A stretch of DNA of 12,168 bases. Source: JAVVHH01 sp050954595 (GTDB lineage Bacteria; Pseudomonadota; Alphaproteobacteria; Acetobacterales; Acetobacteraceae). The DNA is taken from NCBI GenBank assembly GCA_050954595.1, contig JBPBQE010000291.1, positions 1 through 12,168 on the forward strand. Reading direction: 5' to 3'. The notes under the pieces are model-generated. The model was given only the letters and a program-made list of their open reading frames with translations, made no database searches and was not told where the DNA came from. The position numbers and the translations under genes were made by a program. This document shows, one piece after another, positions 1-6,934 of this stretch (its first letter is position 1; every line of letters starts with the position of its first letter).

Positions 1-1433
1 TCGTGCACCTCGATCTGCCATGCGCCGTTATTGGCGACCACGAACAGCACCGGCGCCTTGTGTCGCACGGCGGTATCGATCTCGATGGCGTTGAAGCCGA
101 ACGCGCCGTCGCCGGTCGCGACCAGGACGGGGCGGTCCGGGAATGCTAGTGCCGCAGCGATGCCGTAGGGCACGCCGACGCCGATGCAGCCGAACGGGCC
201 GGGGTCGAGCATGGTGGGCGCGTTCAGACCCACCCGCGCGAAGGCGAGGAAGTCGCCGCCATCGGTGATGACGATCGCGTCGGGCCCCATCGCTTCGCCG
301 AGCGCGCCGATGACCCGGTTGGGATGCAGCTTGCCGTCGCTTCCGGGCGCCGCGGTCGCCAGCGTGTTTTGAAGCTTCGCCGCACGGCTTTCGTGGCTGG
401 CGCGCAGCTTGGCCGCCCACTCCTTGTCGACGGCAGAGGGGCGGTTGCCCGCAGCGTCGACCAGCGCGCGCAGGGCGGCGCGTGGGGTCGCGGAGATTTC
501 GGCGGCTCCGCGCCGGTTGTCGCGAAGCTCGCCGGCGGTGTCGCCGATCCGCACGAACTGCGCGGCCCCGAACACTGCAGGCGAGCCGTAAGCGAGTTGG
601 AAGTCGAGCCGACGGCCCACCGTGAGCACGACGTCAGCGTCGCCCATCACGGCGCCGCGCATGGCGCCGACCACCGAGGGATGCGTGTCCGGCACCAGCC
701 CGCGGCTCTCGCCGGTGTCGAGGTAGACCGCGCCGAGGCGGTCGAGTAGCGCCACCAGTTCCGACCCCGCTCCTTTCGCGCCGCGGCCGGAAATCACCAG
801 GACGCGCTTGGCACCCCAGAGTAGGTCGATCGCGGCGGTCACTTGCGCCGGGTCGGGTTCGTGGACGACCCGCGGTTTGGGGCGGATATGCTCCTCGAGC
901 TGCAGCACGGCGGGAATATCGGCGCGCTGGGTATCGACCGGGAAGTCGATATAGACCGGCCCCGGCTCGCCGCTTTCGCCGAATGCGCGGGCGATCGCTT
1001 CGTCGAGCTCGGGCAGCACCAGCGTCGGCTCGCGCACGGTGCGTGCATACCGCGTAATGCTGCGGACGAGCTGGGTGGCGTCGAGATCCTGCAAGCCGCC
1101 GCGATTTTCCTGGGCCCGCGGGCTGCCGCCCGACATCACCAGTACGGGTGCCCGCGAGACATGGGCGTTTGCGATGCCGGTGATGGCGTTGGTCAAGCCC
1201 GGCCCGGCGGTGACGAGTGCCACGCCGAGTTCGCCGGTCAGTTCGGCATGCGCCTGCGCCATGTGGACGGCGGCACGCTCGTCGCGCACGTCGATGATCT
1301 GGATGCCGGCCGCGTCGAGCGCCATCCAGATCGGCATGATGTGCCCGCCGCACAGCGCGAACACGCGCGGCACGCCGCGGGCGGCAAGCAGACGGGCGAT
1401 CTGCGCCGCGACGCTGTCAGGCCCGGCCTTCAC
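1..1433 (-). CDS. ThDP-dependent enzyme, acetolactate synthase / oxalyl-CoA decarboxylase / 2-hydroxyacyl-CoA lyase-like (3' end outside window)
   Basis: A continuous minus-strand frame of 477 codons runs from a GTG at 1433-1431 off the left edge with no stop, so the C-terminus is missing. The GTG overlaps the stop of the upstream acyl-CoA synthetase (GTGA, 4 bases), and a GAGGAG ribosome site lies 8 bases upstream. Visible are the N-terminal pyrimidine domain with the likely catalytic Glu52 (VRDERAA), a TAGPGLTNA stretch near 75-83, and a middle domain with GLVPDTHP and ADVVLTVGRRL (about 245-275). The PP domain has the ThDP/Mg signature GDG (441-443) to NN (468-469). The middle domain resembles oxalyl-CoA decarboxylases and 2-hydroxyacyl-CoA lyases, but generic acetolactate synthase-like proteins share these features. 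Such enzymes decarboxylate 2-keto acids or cleave 2-hydroxyacyl-CoA or oxalyl-CoA. The superfamily call is firm. The substrate is not determined; a CoA-thioester substrate is inferred from the adjacent CoA ligase. Confidence 0.88.
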   Translation of the reverse strand, partial: MKAGPDSVAAQIARLLAARGVPRVFALCGGHIMPIWMALDAAGIQIIDVRDERAAVHMAQAHAELTGELGVALVTAGPGLTNAITGIANAHVSRAPVLVMSGGSPRAQENRGGLQDLDATQLVRSITRYARTVREPTLVLPELDEAIARAFGESGEPGPVYIDFPVDTQRADIPAVLQLEEHIRPKPRVVHEPDPAQVTAAIDLLWGAKRVLVISGRGAKGAGSELVALLDRLGAVYLDTGESRGLVPDTHPSVVGAMRGAVMGDADVVLTVGRRLDFQLAYGSPAVFGAAQFVRIGDTAGELRDNRRGAAEISATPRAALRALVDAAGNRPSAVDKEWAAKLRASHESRAAKLQNTLATAAPGSDGKLHPNRVIGALGEAMGPDAIVITDGGDFLAFARVGLNAPTMLDPGPFGCIGVGVPYGIAAALAFPDRPVLVATGDGAFGFNAIEIDTAVRHKAPVLFVVANNGAWQIEVH

Positions 1434-3007
1434 GTGGGGGTCTCCTCGGCTTGTAGGCGTGATTTCAACACCCGGTGCAGCATCTTGCCGGTCGCATTGC
1501 GCGGCATCTCGGCATCGGCCAGGAAGGTGAACGCGCGCGGCCGCTTGAAGCCGGCGAGGCGCGACTGGCACCACGCCGCCAACTCCGCGCTCAGCTCCGG
1601 CGCCGCGTCGACGTCTTCGTGCAGCACGATTGCGGCGTGAACGCGCTCGCCCCACTTCTCGTCCGGCAACCCGACCACGGCGACATCGCGCACCTTCGGG
1701 TGGCTGCCGAGCACGCCCTCGATCTCCGATGGATAGACGTTCTCGCCGCCGGAGATGATCATGTTGCTCTTGCGGTCGACCAGGTGGACGAAGCCGTCGG
1801 CGTCGCGCCGCGCCATGTCGCCGACCGAAGCGTGCTCGCCCACGAAGGCGGCCGCCGTCTTCTCCGGCAAGTTCCAGTAGCGGTCGAACATGTAGGGCGT
1901 GTTGCAATACAGCTCGCCCGCCTCGCCGTCGGGCACGTCCTGGCCGGACTCGTCGAGCAAGCGAATCGGCGCGGAGCCGACGCATTCGCGGCCGACGGAG
2001 CCGAGTTTGGTCGCCTGCTCGTGCGGGTGCAGCATCGTCGCCCAGCCGACCTCTGTGGCCCCATACAATTCGAACAGGCCCGAATTGGGGAACATCTCCA
2101 TGATCTTGCGCTTGGTGTCCGGCCGCGCCGGCGCCGAAGACACCATCAGCTTCGTGACCCGGCGTAGATCATGGGCCTCGCGCGCCCGCGCCGGCAGCCC
2201 CAGCATGGTGATGTAGTGCGTCGGCACCATCGACGAGAACGTCGCCCCGCTCTCGGCCAGCGTGCGGACGCACTCCTCGGGGTCGAAATTCTTGCGCGAG
2301 TAGATGGTCGTCGCGCCGCCGCAATAAGCCAGCGTGCCGAAGAAGTTGAGCGAGTTGGCGTGGCACATCGGCATGACCAGCAGGCTGGAATCGGGCCGAT
2401 GAATGCCGAGTTCGATCTCGGTGACCATCGACAGCATCGCCCCACTACGGGCGTTGCGGATCACGCCCTTCGGCTTGCCGGTGGTGCCCGAGGTGTACAT
2501 CAGCGTCCAGGCGTCGCTCGGATCGGTAGGGACGTCCGGTTCGGCATCGCTGGCGGTGTCGAGCAAGCTCTCGTAGTCGCGATAGCCGGCCGGGCAGGAG
2601 CGGTGGCCGAAATGGATGAAGCGGTCGGCCGGGATGGCGAGGTCGGCGCGGATCTCCTCGACCGGGTCGGTCAGCTCGTCCTGCACGATGATGGCGGCGG
2701 GCGTGGCGTCGTCGAGGATGTAGCGGATCTCCGGGCTGACGAGCCGGAAGTTGATCGGCAGCACGATCAACCCGGCCTTCGCGGCGGCGAAGTAGAAATC
2801 CGCCCATTCTAGCGTGTTGTAGGCCAGCACCGCGAAGCGGTCGCCCTTCACCAGACCGAGGCCGAGCAGCGCGTTGGCCAGCCGGCAGGCGCGCCGGTTC
2901 CAGGCCAGGAAGGTCAATGACCGGTCGAGGTCGCTGACGCCCACGGTATTCGGCTGCAGACGTGAATGCACGGACAGCATCTGCCCTAAGTTCAACACGT
3001 CTTTCAT
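1430..3007 (-). CDS. AMP-forming acyl-CoA synthetase (ANL superfamily)
   Basis: This is a 525-residue, full-length adenylate-forming ligase that activates a carboxylic acid with ATP and then transfers it to CoA. It has the phosphate-binding loop YTSGTTGKPKGV (about 171-182), the A5 motif YGATE (315-319), GD near 397 and the hinge-region DR at 411-412. It also has SGGENVYPSEIE (419-430) and the catalytic Lys of RNATGKM near 508. I start at ATG 3007-3005. A strong AAGGGAGGAG lies upstream but 13 bases away, which is long, and the frame stays open to a TTG at 3037, so a slightly longer N-terminus is possible. The stop overlaps the start of the ThDP enzyme, indicating translational coupling. The overall look is that of medium/long-chain or aromatic FadD-like ligases; the substrate cannot be read from sequence. 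Expression probably starts in the 3008-3166 region, which carries operator-like sites. Confidence 0.93.
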   Translation of the reverse strand: MKDVLNLGQMLSVHSRLQPNTVGVSDLDRSLTFLAWNRRACRLANALLGLGLVKGDRFAVLAYNTLEWADFYFAAAKAGLIVLPINFRLVSPEIRYILDDATPAAIIVQDELTDPVEEIRADLAIPADRFIHFGHRSCPAGYRDYESLLDTASDAEPDVPTDPSDAWTLMYTSGTTGKPKGVIRNARSGAMLSMVTEIELGIHRPDSSLLVMPMCHANSLNFFGTLAYCGGATTIYSRKNFDPEECVRTLAESGATFSSMVPTHYITMLGLPARAREAHDLRRVTKLMVSSAPARPDTKRKIMEMFPNSGLFELYGATEVGWATMLHPHEQATKLGSVGRECVGSAPIRLLDESGQDVPDGEAGELYCNTPYMFDRYWNLPEKTAAAFVGEHASVGDMARRDADGFVHLVDRKSNMIISGGENVYPSEIEGVLGSHPKVRDVAVVGLPDEKWGERVHAAIVLHEDVDAAPELSAELAAWCQSRLAGFKRPRAFTFLADAEMPRNATGKMLHRVLKSRLQAEETPT

Positions 3008-3055
3008 CGAGCTGTTTTCGCTCCTCCCTTTGTCCAAGCGGTTTGCCCGCTGGTC

Positions 3056-3068
3056 GTATTCAGTATTC
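3056..3068. promoter_or_regulatory. Operator-like half of an inverted pair (site 1)
   Basis: GTATTCAGTATTC is a degenerate version of the palindrome GTATTCAGAATAC, with two mismatches. Its reverse complement matches 11 of 13 bases with the sequence at 3111-3123. It lies where an acyl-CoA synthetase transcript would begin if the promoter at 3073-3101 is correct. It is a likely binding site for the adjacent GntR/FCD regulator; this is inferred from position and symmetry. Confidence 0.5.
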
Positions 3069-3072
3069 CGAG

Positions 3073-3101
3073 ACTTTGCCCGCGGCGTCGGGCATCGTCA
3101 A
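3073..3101 (-). promoter_or_regulatory. Possible sigma-70-type promoter of the acyl-CoA synthetase operon
   Basis: Read on the minus strand, TTGACG (3101-3096) is followed after 17 bases by CAAAGT (3078-3073). The -35 is good and the -10 weak (3 of 6). Transcription would start around 3066, inside operator-like site 1, a geometry that fits repression. The two elements flank the inverted repeat at 3077-3094. Confidence 0.3.
3077..3094. repeat. Perfect 6-bp inverted repeat TGCCCG-N6-CGGGCA
   Basis: TGCCCG (3077-3082) and CGGGCA (3089-3094) form a perfect dyad with a 6-base centre, lying between the two operator-like 13-mers and inside the possible promoter spacer. It could be a second regulator site or a short hairpin in a transcript. 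The function is not known. Confidence 0.4.
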
Positions 3102-3110
3102 TGCGAGTTT

Positions 3111-3123
3111 GAATTCAGAATAC
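3111..3123. promoter_or_regulatory. Operator-like palindrome (site 2)
   Basis: GAATTCAGAATAC is a 13-mer palindrome with one mismatch (ideal GTATTCAGAATAC), standing out as AT-rich in GC-rich DNA. Its centre is 55 bp from that of site 1, to which it is an 11/13 inverted match. It lies 43 bases before the chosen start of the GntR gene, consistent with autoregulation and joint control of the divergent operon. Confidence 0.5.
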
Positions 3124-3166
3124 CGACCGCTTGTGGTGCCGGGCCAAGCCATGCCAGCGTGTCGCC

Positions 3167-3853
3167 ATGCGGATGCTGCCCACGCAACGAACACTGGTAG
3201 ACCAAGTCTATGGCGAACTCTTGGCCGCCATTACCGACGGCCAACTCCGGCCAAATGAGCGCCTGATCCAGGACGAGCTCGCCGCCAAGCTGGGAGTCTC
3301 GCGCCAGCCGGTGCAACAGGCGCTGCTGCTGTTGCGCAACGACGGGCTGGTCACCAGCGCGGCGGGACGGGGGCTGGTGGTGGCGAGCGTCGACGCCGAG
3401 AAGGCGCGGCAGCTTTACGAAATCCGGGCGGTGATCGAGGGGCTGGCTGCGCGCCTGTCAACGGAGCATGGGGGCGAGCGGGCGCGGATTCCGGGGGCTG
3501 AGATCGTCGCAGCGGGGAGGGCGGCTGTGGCCGCCGGGTCGGTGGCGCGGATGATCAAGGCCGACCTCGAGCTTCATCGCTTGCTCTATGCGCTGTCCGG
3601 CAACCCGCTGATCGCGCAGACGACGGAGCCGCATTGGCGGCACATGGGTCGGATCATGGGCGAGGTGCTGACTGGAAGCGACATGCCGGACCGGATATGG
3701 GACCAGCACGAGGCGATCATCGCGGCGGTCGTGGCGGGCGACGCCGCGCGAGCCGAACGGCTCAGCCGACAGCACATTACGGAGGCGGCAGTCCTGTTCC
3801 TCGACCGGCTCGGCACTGGGACGGCGTCGTCCATGCTCGAAACGCTGCGCTAG
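3167..3853 (+). CDS. GntR-family transcriptional regulator, FCD (FadR-type) subfamily
   Basis: A 228-residue DNA-binding regulator. The N-terminal winged helix-turn-helix (about residues 5-70) has the family pattern QVYGELLAAITDGQLRPNERL, with helix-turn-helix residues DELAAKLGVSRQPVQQAL. The all-helical FCD ligand domain follows, with YEIRAVIEGLAARL, an Asp/His pair in ADLELHRLLY, and later His residues in WDQHEAI and RQHITEA; these are expected to bind a metal and a small carboxylate ligand. I chose ATG 3167; ATG 3173 is equally possible, and the frame is open back to TTG 3131. No clear Shine-Dalgarno is seen. The gene is divergent from the acyl-CoA synthetase and ends 12 bases before the substrate-binding protein gene, so it is probably co-transcribed with it. 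It is likely a local repressor responding to an acid or acyl intermediate. Confidence 0.92.
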   Translation: MRMLPTQRTLVDQVYGELLAAITDGQLRPNERLIQDELAAKLGVSRQPVQQALLLLRNDGLVTSAAGRGLVVASVDAEKARQLYEIRAVIEGLAARLSTEHGGERARIPGAEIVAAGRAAVAAGSVARMIKADLELHRLLYALSGNPLIAQTTEPHWRHMGRIMGEVLTGSDMPDRIWDQHEAIIAAVVAGDAARAERLSRQHITEAAVLFLDRLGTGTASSMLETLR

Positions 3854-3865
3854 AGGGTGAACGCC

Positions 3866-5044
3866 ATGCGCTGGACGGTCGCGACGGTGCTACTGCTTTC
3901 GGCATGGTCCGGCCTGGCACGAGCGGCTGAGCCGGTGACGGTGCCGATCGCCTATCTCGGGCTGCTGCCGCAGAAAGTTCAGCCATCCACCGTGCTAGAT
4001 CCGGTACCCGCCGATGAGGGGGTGCTCGGCGCCCGGTTGGGCCTGGCCGATGACCAGACCACGGCCGCCTTCACCGGCCAGAATTTCACCCTGTCGGAGA
4101 CGACGTCGAAGGACCCAGAGGCTATCGTCGCCGCGGCCCGCGACAAGCTCGCCGCCGGCGCCCGGGTGTTCGTCGCCGACCTGCCGGGCGACCTCCTGCT
4201 CCGCGTCGCCGATTTGCCGGGCGCCAAGGATGCGCTCTGGCTCGATGCGACCAGCGACGACGACCGGTTGCGTGGCGCCGATTGCCGCAAGAACGTCCTG
4301 CACCTGCTGCCGAGCGCCGCCATGCGGGCCGACGCGCTAATGCAGTACCTCGCGATCAAGCGCTGGCGCGACATCCTGCTCGTCACCGGCCCGTCGGACG
4401 CCGACAAGGCCATGGCCGACGCCTTCCGCCGCAGCGCGCGCAAGTTCCAGCTCCGGCTCGTCGCCGACAAGCCCTGGGCGTTCAAGCCCGGCGCGCAACG
4501 CACTGACACAGGCCACGTCTCGATCTCGGCCGAGGCGGCGCGTTTCACGCAGGGCATCAGCTACGACGTGCTGGTAGTGGCCGACGTCGCCGGCGATTTC
4601 GGTGATGATCTCCCTTACCGCACAACCGATCCGCGCCCGGTCGCCGGCACCCAAGGCATGATCCCCACCGCCTGGGCGCGCGCATTCGAGCAATGGGGCG
4701 GCACCCAGCTGCAATCGCGCTTTCAGCGGCTGGCGCACCGGCCCATGACCCCGCACGATTACGGCGCCTGGATGGCCGTGCGCGCAGTTGGCGAGGCCGC
4801 GACCCGCGGCGGCCCCGATCCGGCGACGCTGATCGCCACCATGCTCGGCCCGAAATTCGAGCTGGCGGCGTTCAAAGGCGCCCGGCTCAGCTTCCGCCCG
4901 TGGGACGGGCAATTGCGGCAGCCGGTGCTGCTGGCCGACGCGCGCAGCCTCATCTCGGTCAGTCCGCAGCCGGGCTACCTGCACCAATTCTCCGAGCTCG
5001 ACACGCTCGGCATCGACCAGCCGGAGACCGCATGCCACGACTGA
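3866..5044 (+). CDS. Periplasmic substrate-binding protein of a PQQ-associated ABC transport system
   Basis: A 392-residue exported protein with a signal peptide (MRWTVATVLLLSAWSGLARA, cleavage near residue 20-22). It matches in layout the family described as the ABC transporter substrate-binding protein of PQQ-dependent alcohol dehydrogenase systems. Recognisable are IAYLGLLPQ after the signal, a branched-chain-amino-acid-binding-like fold with alternating strands and helices, and the tail region SPQPGYLHQFSELDTLGIDQPE. I place the start at ATG 3866 because AGGG (3854-3857) is 8 bases upstream; a GTG at 3857 in frame would overlap that site. The last 13 bases overlap the start of the beta-propeller gene, so the two are tightly coupled. 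The partner ATPase and permease genes that normally accompany it are not in the window. The ligand is unknown. Confidence 0.82.
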   Translation: MRWTVATVLLLSAWSGLARAAEPVTVPIAYLGLLPQKVQPSTVLDPVPADEGVLGARLGLADDQTTAAFTGQNFTLSETTSKDPEAIVAAARDKLAAGARVFVADLPGDLLLRVADLPGAKDALWLDATSDDDRLRGADCRKNVLHLLPSAAMRADALMQYLAIKRWRDILLVTGPSDADKAMADAFRRSARKFQLRLVADKPWAFKPGAQRTDTGHVSISAEAARFTQGISYDVLVVADVAGDFGDDLPYRTTDPRPVAGTQGMIPTAWARAFEQWGGTQLQSRFQRLAHRPMTPHDYGAWMAVRAVGEAATRGGPDPATLIATMLGPKFELAAFKGARLSFRPWDGQLRQPVLLADARSLISVSPQPGYLHQFSELDTLGIDQPETACHD

Positions 5045-5988
5045 TCCTCGTCCTGCTGTTGCTCGCGGCCACGCCGGCCGCAGCCGAGCGCGTGCTGCTG
5101 TCCAACGAGAAAGACGACACCATCACGGTGGTGGATGCGGACACGCTGAAGATCGTCGCCACGGTGCCGGTCGGCGAGCGCCCGCGCGGCATCGTGCTGT
5201 CCCGCGACAGCAAGACGCTGTTCATCTGCACCAGCGACAGCGACCACATCGAGGCGCTCGACCTCGACACGCTGAAGGTGACGCGGACGCTGGAGAGCGG
5301 GCCGGACCCGGAGCTGCTGGCGCTGAGCCCGGACGGCGCGACGATCTACGCGTCCAACGAGAACGACAACAAGGTTTCCGTCATCGACGTCGCTTCCGGC
5401 AAGGTGACCACCGAAATCCCGGTCGGGGTGGAGCCGGAGGGCATGGCGGTGAGCCCGGACGGCACGATGCTGGTCAACACGTCGGAAACGACGAGCATGG
5501 CCCATTTCATCGATATCGCGACCAAGGAGATCGTCGGCAACGTGCTGGTCGGCTCGCGCCCGCGCTCGGCACGCTTCACCGCCGACGGCAAGGAGGTCTG
5601 GGTCTCGTCGGAAGTGGGCGGCAGCGTCAGCGTCATCGACCCGGCGACGCGGCAGGTGACGCATACGATCGAGTTCGCCGTGCCGGGCGTGCCGGGCGAG
5701 GGGATCCAACCGGTCGGCATCATTATTACGCCGGACCGCAGCCGTGCCTTTGTGGCGCTGGGCCCGGCGAACCGCATCGCTGTGATCGACGCCAAGAACT
5801 ACCGGGTGTTGCGCTATCTGCTCGTGGGCCAGCGCGTCTGGAACCTCGCCTTCTCGCTGGACGGCCGCCGCATCTATACGGCCAACGGTGTTACCAACGA
5901 CATGTCGGTGATCGACGTCGATAGTCTGAAGGTGCTGCGGTCCGTGCCGGTCGGGCAGCTCCCCTGGGGCGTGGTGGTCGCTCCGTAG
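5032..5988 (+). CDS. Exported YVTN-type beta-propeller protein, PQQ-associated
   Basis: A 318-residue protein starting at ATG 5032, inside the end of the preceding gene. A signal peptide (LILVLLLLAATPAAA, cleavage before ERVLL) is followed by about seven blades. Each has a pattern like NDNKVSVIDVASGKV..IPVG..PEGMAVSPDG, the hallmark of YVTN repeats. This length and repeat type fit the PQQ-dependent catabolism-associated beta-propeller family usually found next to the substrate-binding protein upstream. The upstream frame is open back to 4693, but that extension lies entirely inside the substrate-binding gene and lacks a credible start. The role in the periplasm is unknown; a scaffold or ligand-sensing partner of a quinoprotein system is the usual guess. 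The protein lacks the tryptophan docking motifs of PQQ dehydrogenases, so it is not itself a dehydrogenase. Confidence 0.85.
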   Translation: MPRLILVLLLLAATPAAAERVLLSNEKDDTITVVDADTLKIVATVPVGERPRGIVLSRDSKTLFICTSDSDHIEALDLDTLKVTRTLESGPDPELLALSPDGATIYASNENDNKVSVIDVASGKVTTEIPVGVEPEGMAVSPDGTMLVNTSETTSMAHFIDIATKEIVGNVLVGSRPRSARFTADGKEVWVSSEVGGSVSVIDPATRQVTHTIEFAVPGVPGEGIQPVGIIITPDRSRAFVALGPANRIAVIDAKNYRVLRYLLVGQRVWNLAFSLDGRRIYTANGVTNDMSVIDVDSLKVLRSVPVGQLPWGVVVAP

Positions 5989-6213
5989 TCCGGCCACCAC
6001 GGAGGGGCCGTCAGGCTGCAGCTTCTACCCGGGTGAACGACTTGCACAGCCCGGACTGCTCCAACCGCGCCGCCACGTCCTTTTTCCAGCGTGCCTCGTC
6101 GGGCGTGGACGTAATCGAGCTTAGCCGAGCCAAAACACCCCGACCGTCACATTCTTGATCCTGTTCCGGTCTAGATATACATTTGTGCTTGACTATCATC
6201 GGAGATTGCAGGC

Positions 6214-6450
6214 GTGCAGGTCGGGAAATGGGGCAACAGCTTGGCGGTTCGGCTACCGGCCTCGGTGGTGGACGCGCTCAAGCTTAAAGAAGGCGACGAG
6301 ATCGAGATCGAGATTGCCTCGGCGCGGAGTTTCCGCGTCGCGCGCGATCCAGGTCGTGATCAGGCGCTTCAATGCCTGCAGACGTTGGCACGGCCACTGC
6401 CACCGGGCTTTCGGTTTAGCCGGGACGAGTTGAACGAGCGAGGAAGTTGA
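6214..6450 (+). CDS. AbrB/MazE-type antitoxin
   Basis: A 78-residue protein with an N-terminal SpoVT-AbrB swapped-hairpin DNA-binding domain (VGKWGNSLAVRLPASVVDAL, then LKEGDEIEIEI, residues 3-34). Its C-terminal tail (PPGFRFSRDELNERGS) would wrap and inhibit the toxin. The start is GTG at 6214 with a GGAG ribosome site 9 bases upstream. Its stop overlaps the toxin start by 4 bases (TTGA), the standard arrangement for a toxin-antitoxin pair. The complex usually represses its own promoter. The pair sits between PQQ-linked genes without obvious relation to them, which suggests later acquisition. Confidence 0.9.
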   Translation: MQVGKWGNSLAVRLPASVVDALKLKEGDEIEIEIASARSFRVARDPGRDQALQCLQTLARPLPPGFRFSRDELNERGS

Positions 6451-6854
6451 GCGGCATCTTCTTCGACACCAACGTTCTGATTTACACTCTCGCACAGGGC
6501 GATCGGCGCCAACCGATCGCCCTGGACCTGCTCAGCCGTGGCGGCACGATAAGCGTGCAGGTGTTGAACGAGTTTGCCACCGTCTCCCGCCGGAAGCTGG
6601 GTCTGTCCTGGGCCGAGGCGTCCCAAGCATTGACGGCAATACGTCGGCTCTGCGCCCCACCGACACCGCTCACGGTCAGGACGCATGAGGTCGGTCTCGA
6701 GTTGGCCGACCGATACCAACTCTCGCTCTACGACGCCCTGATCGCAGCGGCGGCTTTGGAAGCCGGCTGTGTCACTCTGCTCTCCGAAGACATGCACGGC
6801 GGTCTCGTCATCGACGGTCAGCTTGCGGTGCATAATCCTTTCGTCGAAGTGTGA
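6447..6854 (+). CDS. PIN-domain toxin (VapC-type ribonuclease)
   Basis: A 135-residue PIN nuclease. The acidic metal-binding residues are in place: Asp7 in FFDTNVLIY, Glu42 in VLNEFATVSRRK, Asp96 in LSLYDALIAAAAL and Asp115 in LLSEDMHGG. These coordinate Mg or Mn for cleavage of RNA, in known VapC proteins often tRNA or rRNA. The start is TTG at 6447, overlapping the antitoxin stop and preceded by GAGGAAG at 6439-6445. No ATG is available nearby, so the rare start codon seems real and would keep toxin synthesis low and coupled to antitoxin translation. The active site looks intact, so the toxin is probably functional. It belongs with the upstream antitoxin as a VapBC-like module. Confidence 0.92.
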   Translation: MSGIFFDTNVLIYTLAQGDRRQPIALDLLSRGGTISVQVLNEFATVSRRKLGLSWAEASQALTAIRRLCAPPTPLTVRTHEVGLELADRYQLSLYDALIAAAALEAGCVTLLSEDMHGGLVIDGQLAVHNPFVEV

Positions 6855-6934
6855 CCCCGGGCGCCCTCCACGGTCGAAGACCTCGGCTGACATGAGCGCC
6901 TGAATCCAAAGCTTGGACGTTCCGACACTGCAAA

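Noticed and set aside
28..1353. Minus-strand open frames at 28-420, 634-1353 and 839-1048 and plus-strand frames at 324-749 and 843-1640
   Set aside because: All are Arg/Ala-rich shadows of the ThDP enzyme reading frame, which is itself open from 1433 to the window edge and carries the real motifs.
4693..5031. Extension of the beta-propeller protein by 113 residues upstream
   Set aside because: It lies inside the substrate-binding gene in another frame, is Arg/Ala-rich, and would bury the clear signal peptide beginning at 5032.
5991..6010. CGGCC-N10-GGCCG dyad after the beta-propeller gene
   Set aside because: Short stem, large loop and no T-run; not enough for a terminator call.
6155..6181. 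TTGATC-N15-TATACA as promoter of the toxin-antitoxin pair
   Set aside because: The spacer is short and both boxes are imperfect; only the local AT-richness favours a promoter here.
6011..6199. 62-residue minus-strand open frame with an ATG, ending KSFTRVEAAA
   Set aside because: No ribosome site, no recognisable domain, and its start overlaps the expected antitoxin promoter region. It might be a gene remnant, but nothing supports it.
6905..6917. TCCAA-AGC-TTGGA hairpin between the convergent toxin and CMD-family genes
   Set aside because: A 5-bp AT/GC mixed stem without a T-run is too weak to call a terminator.
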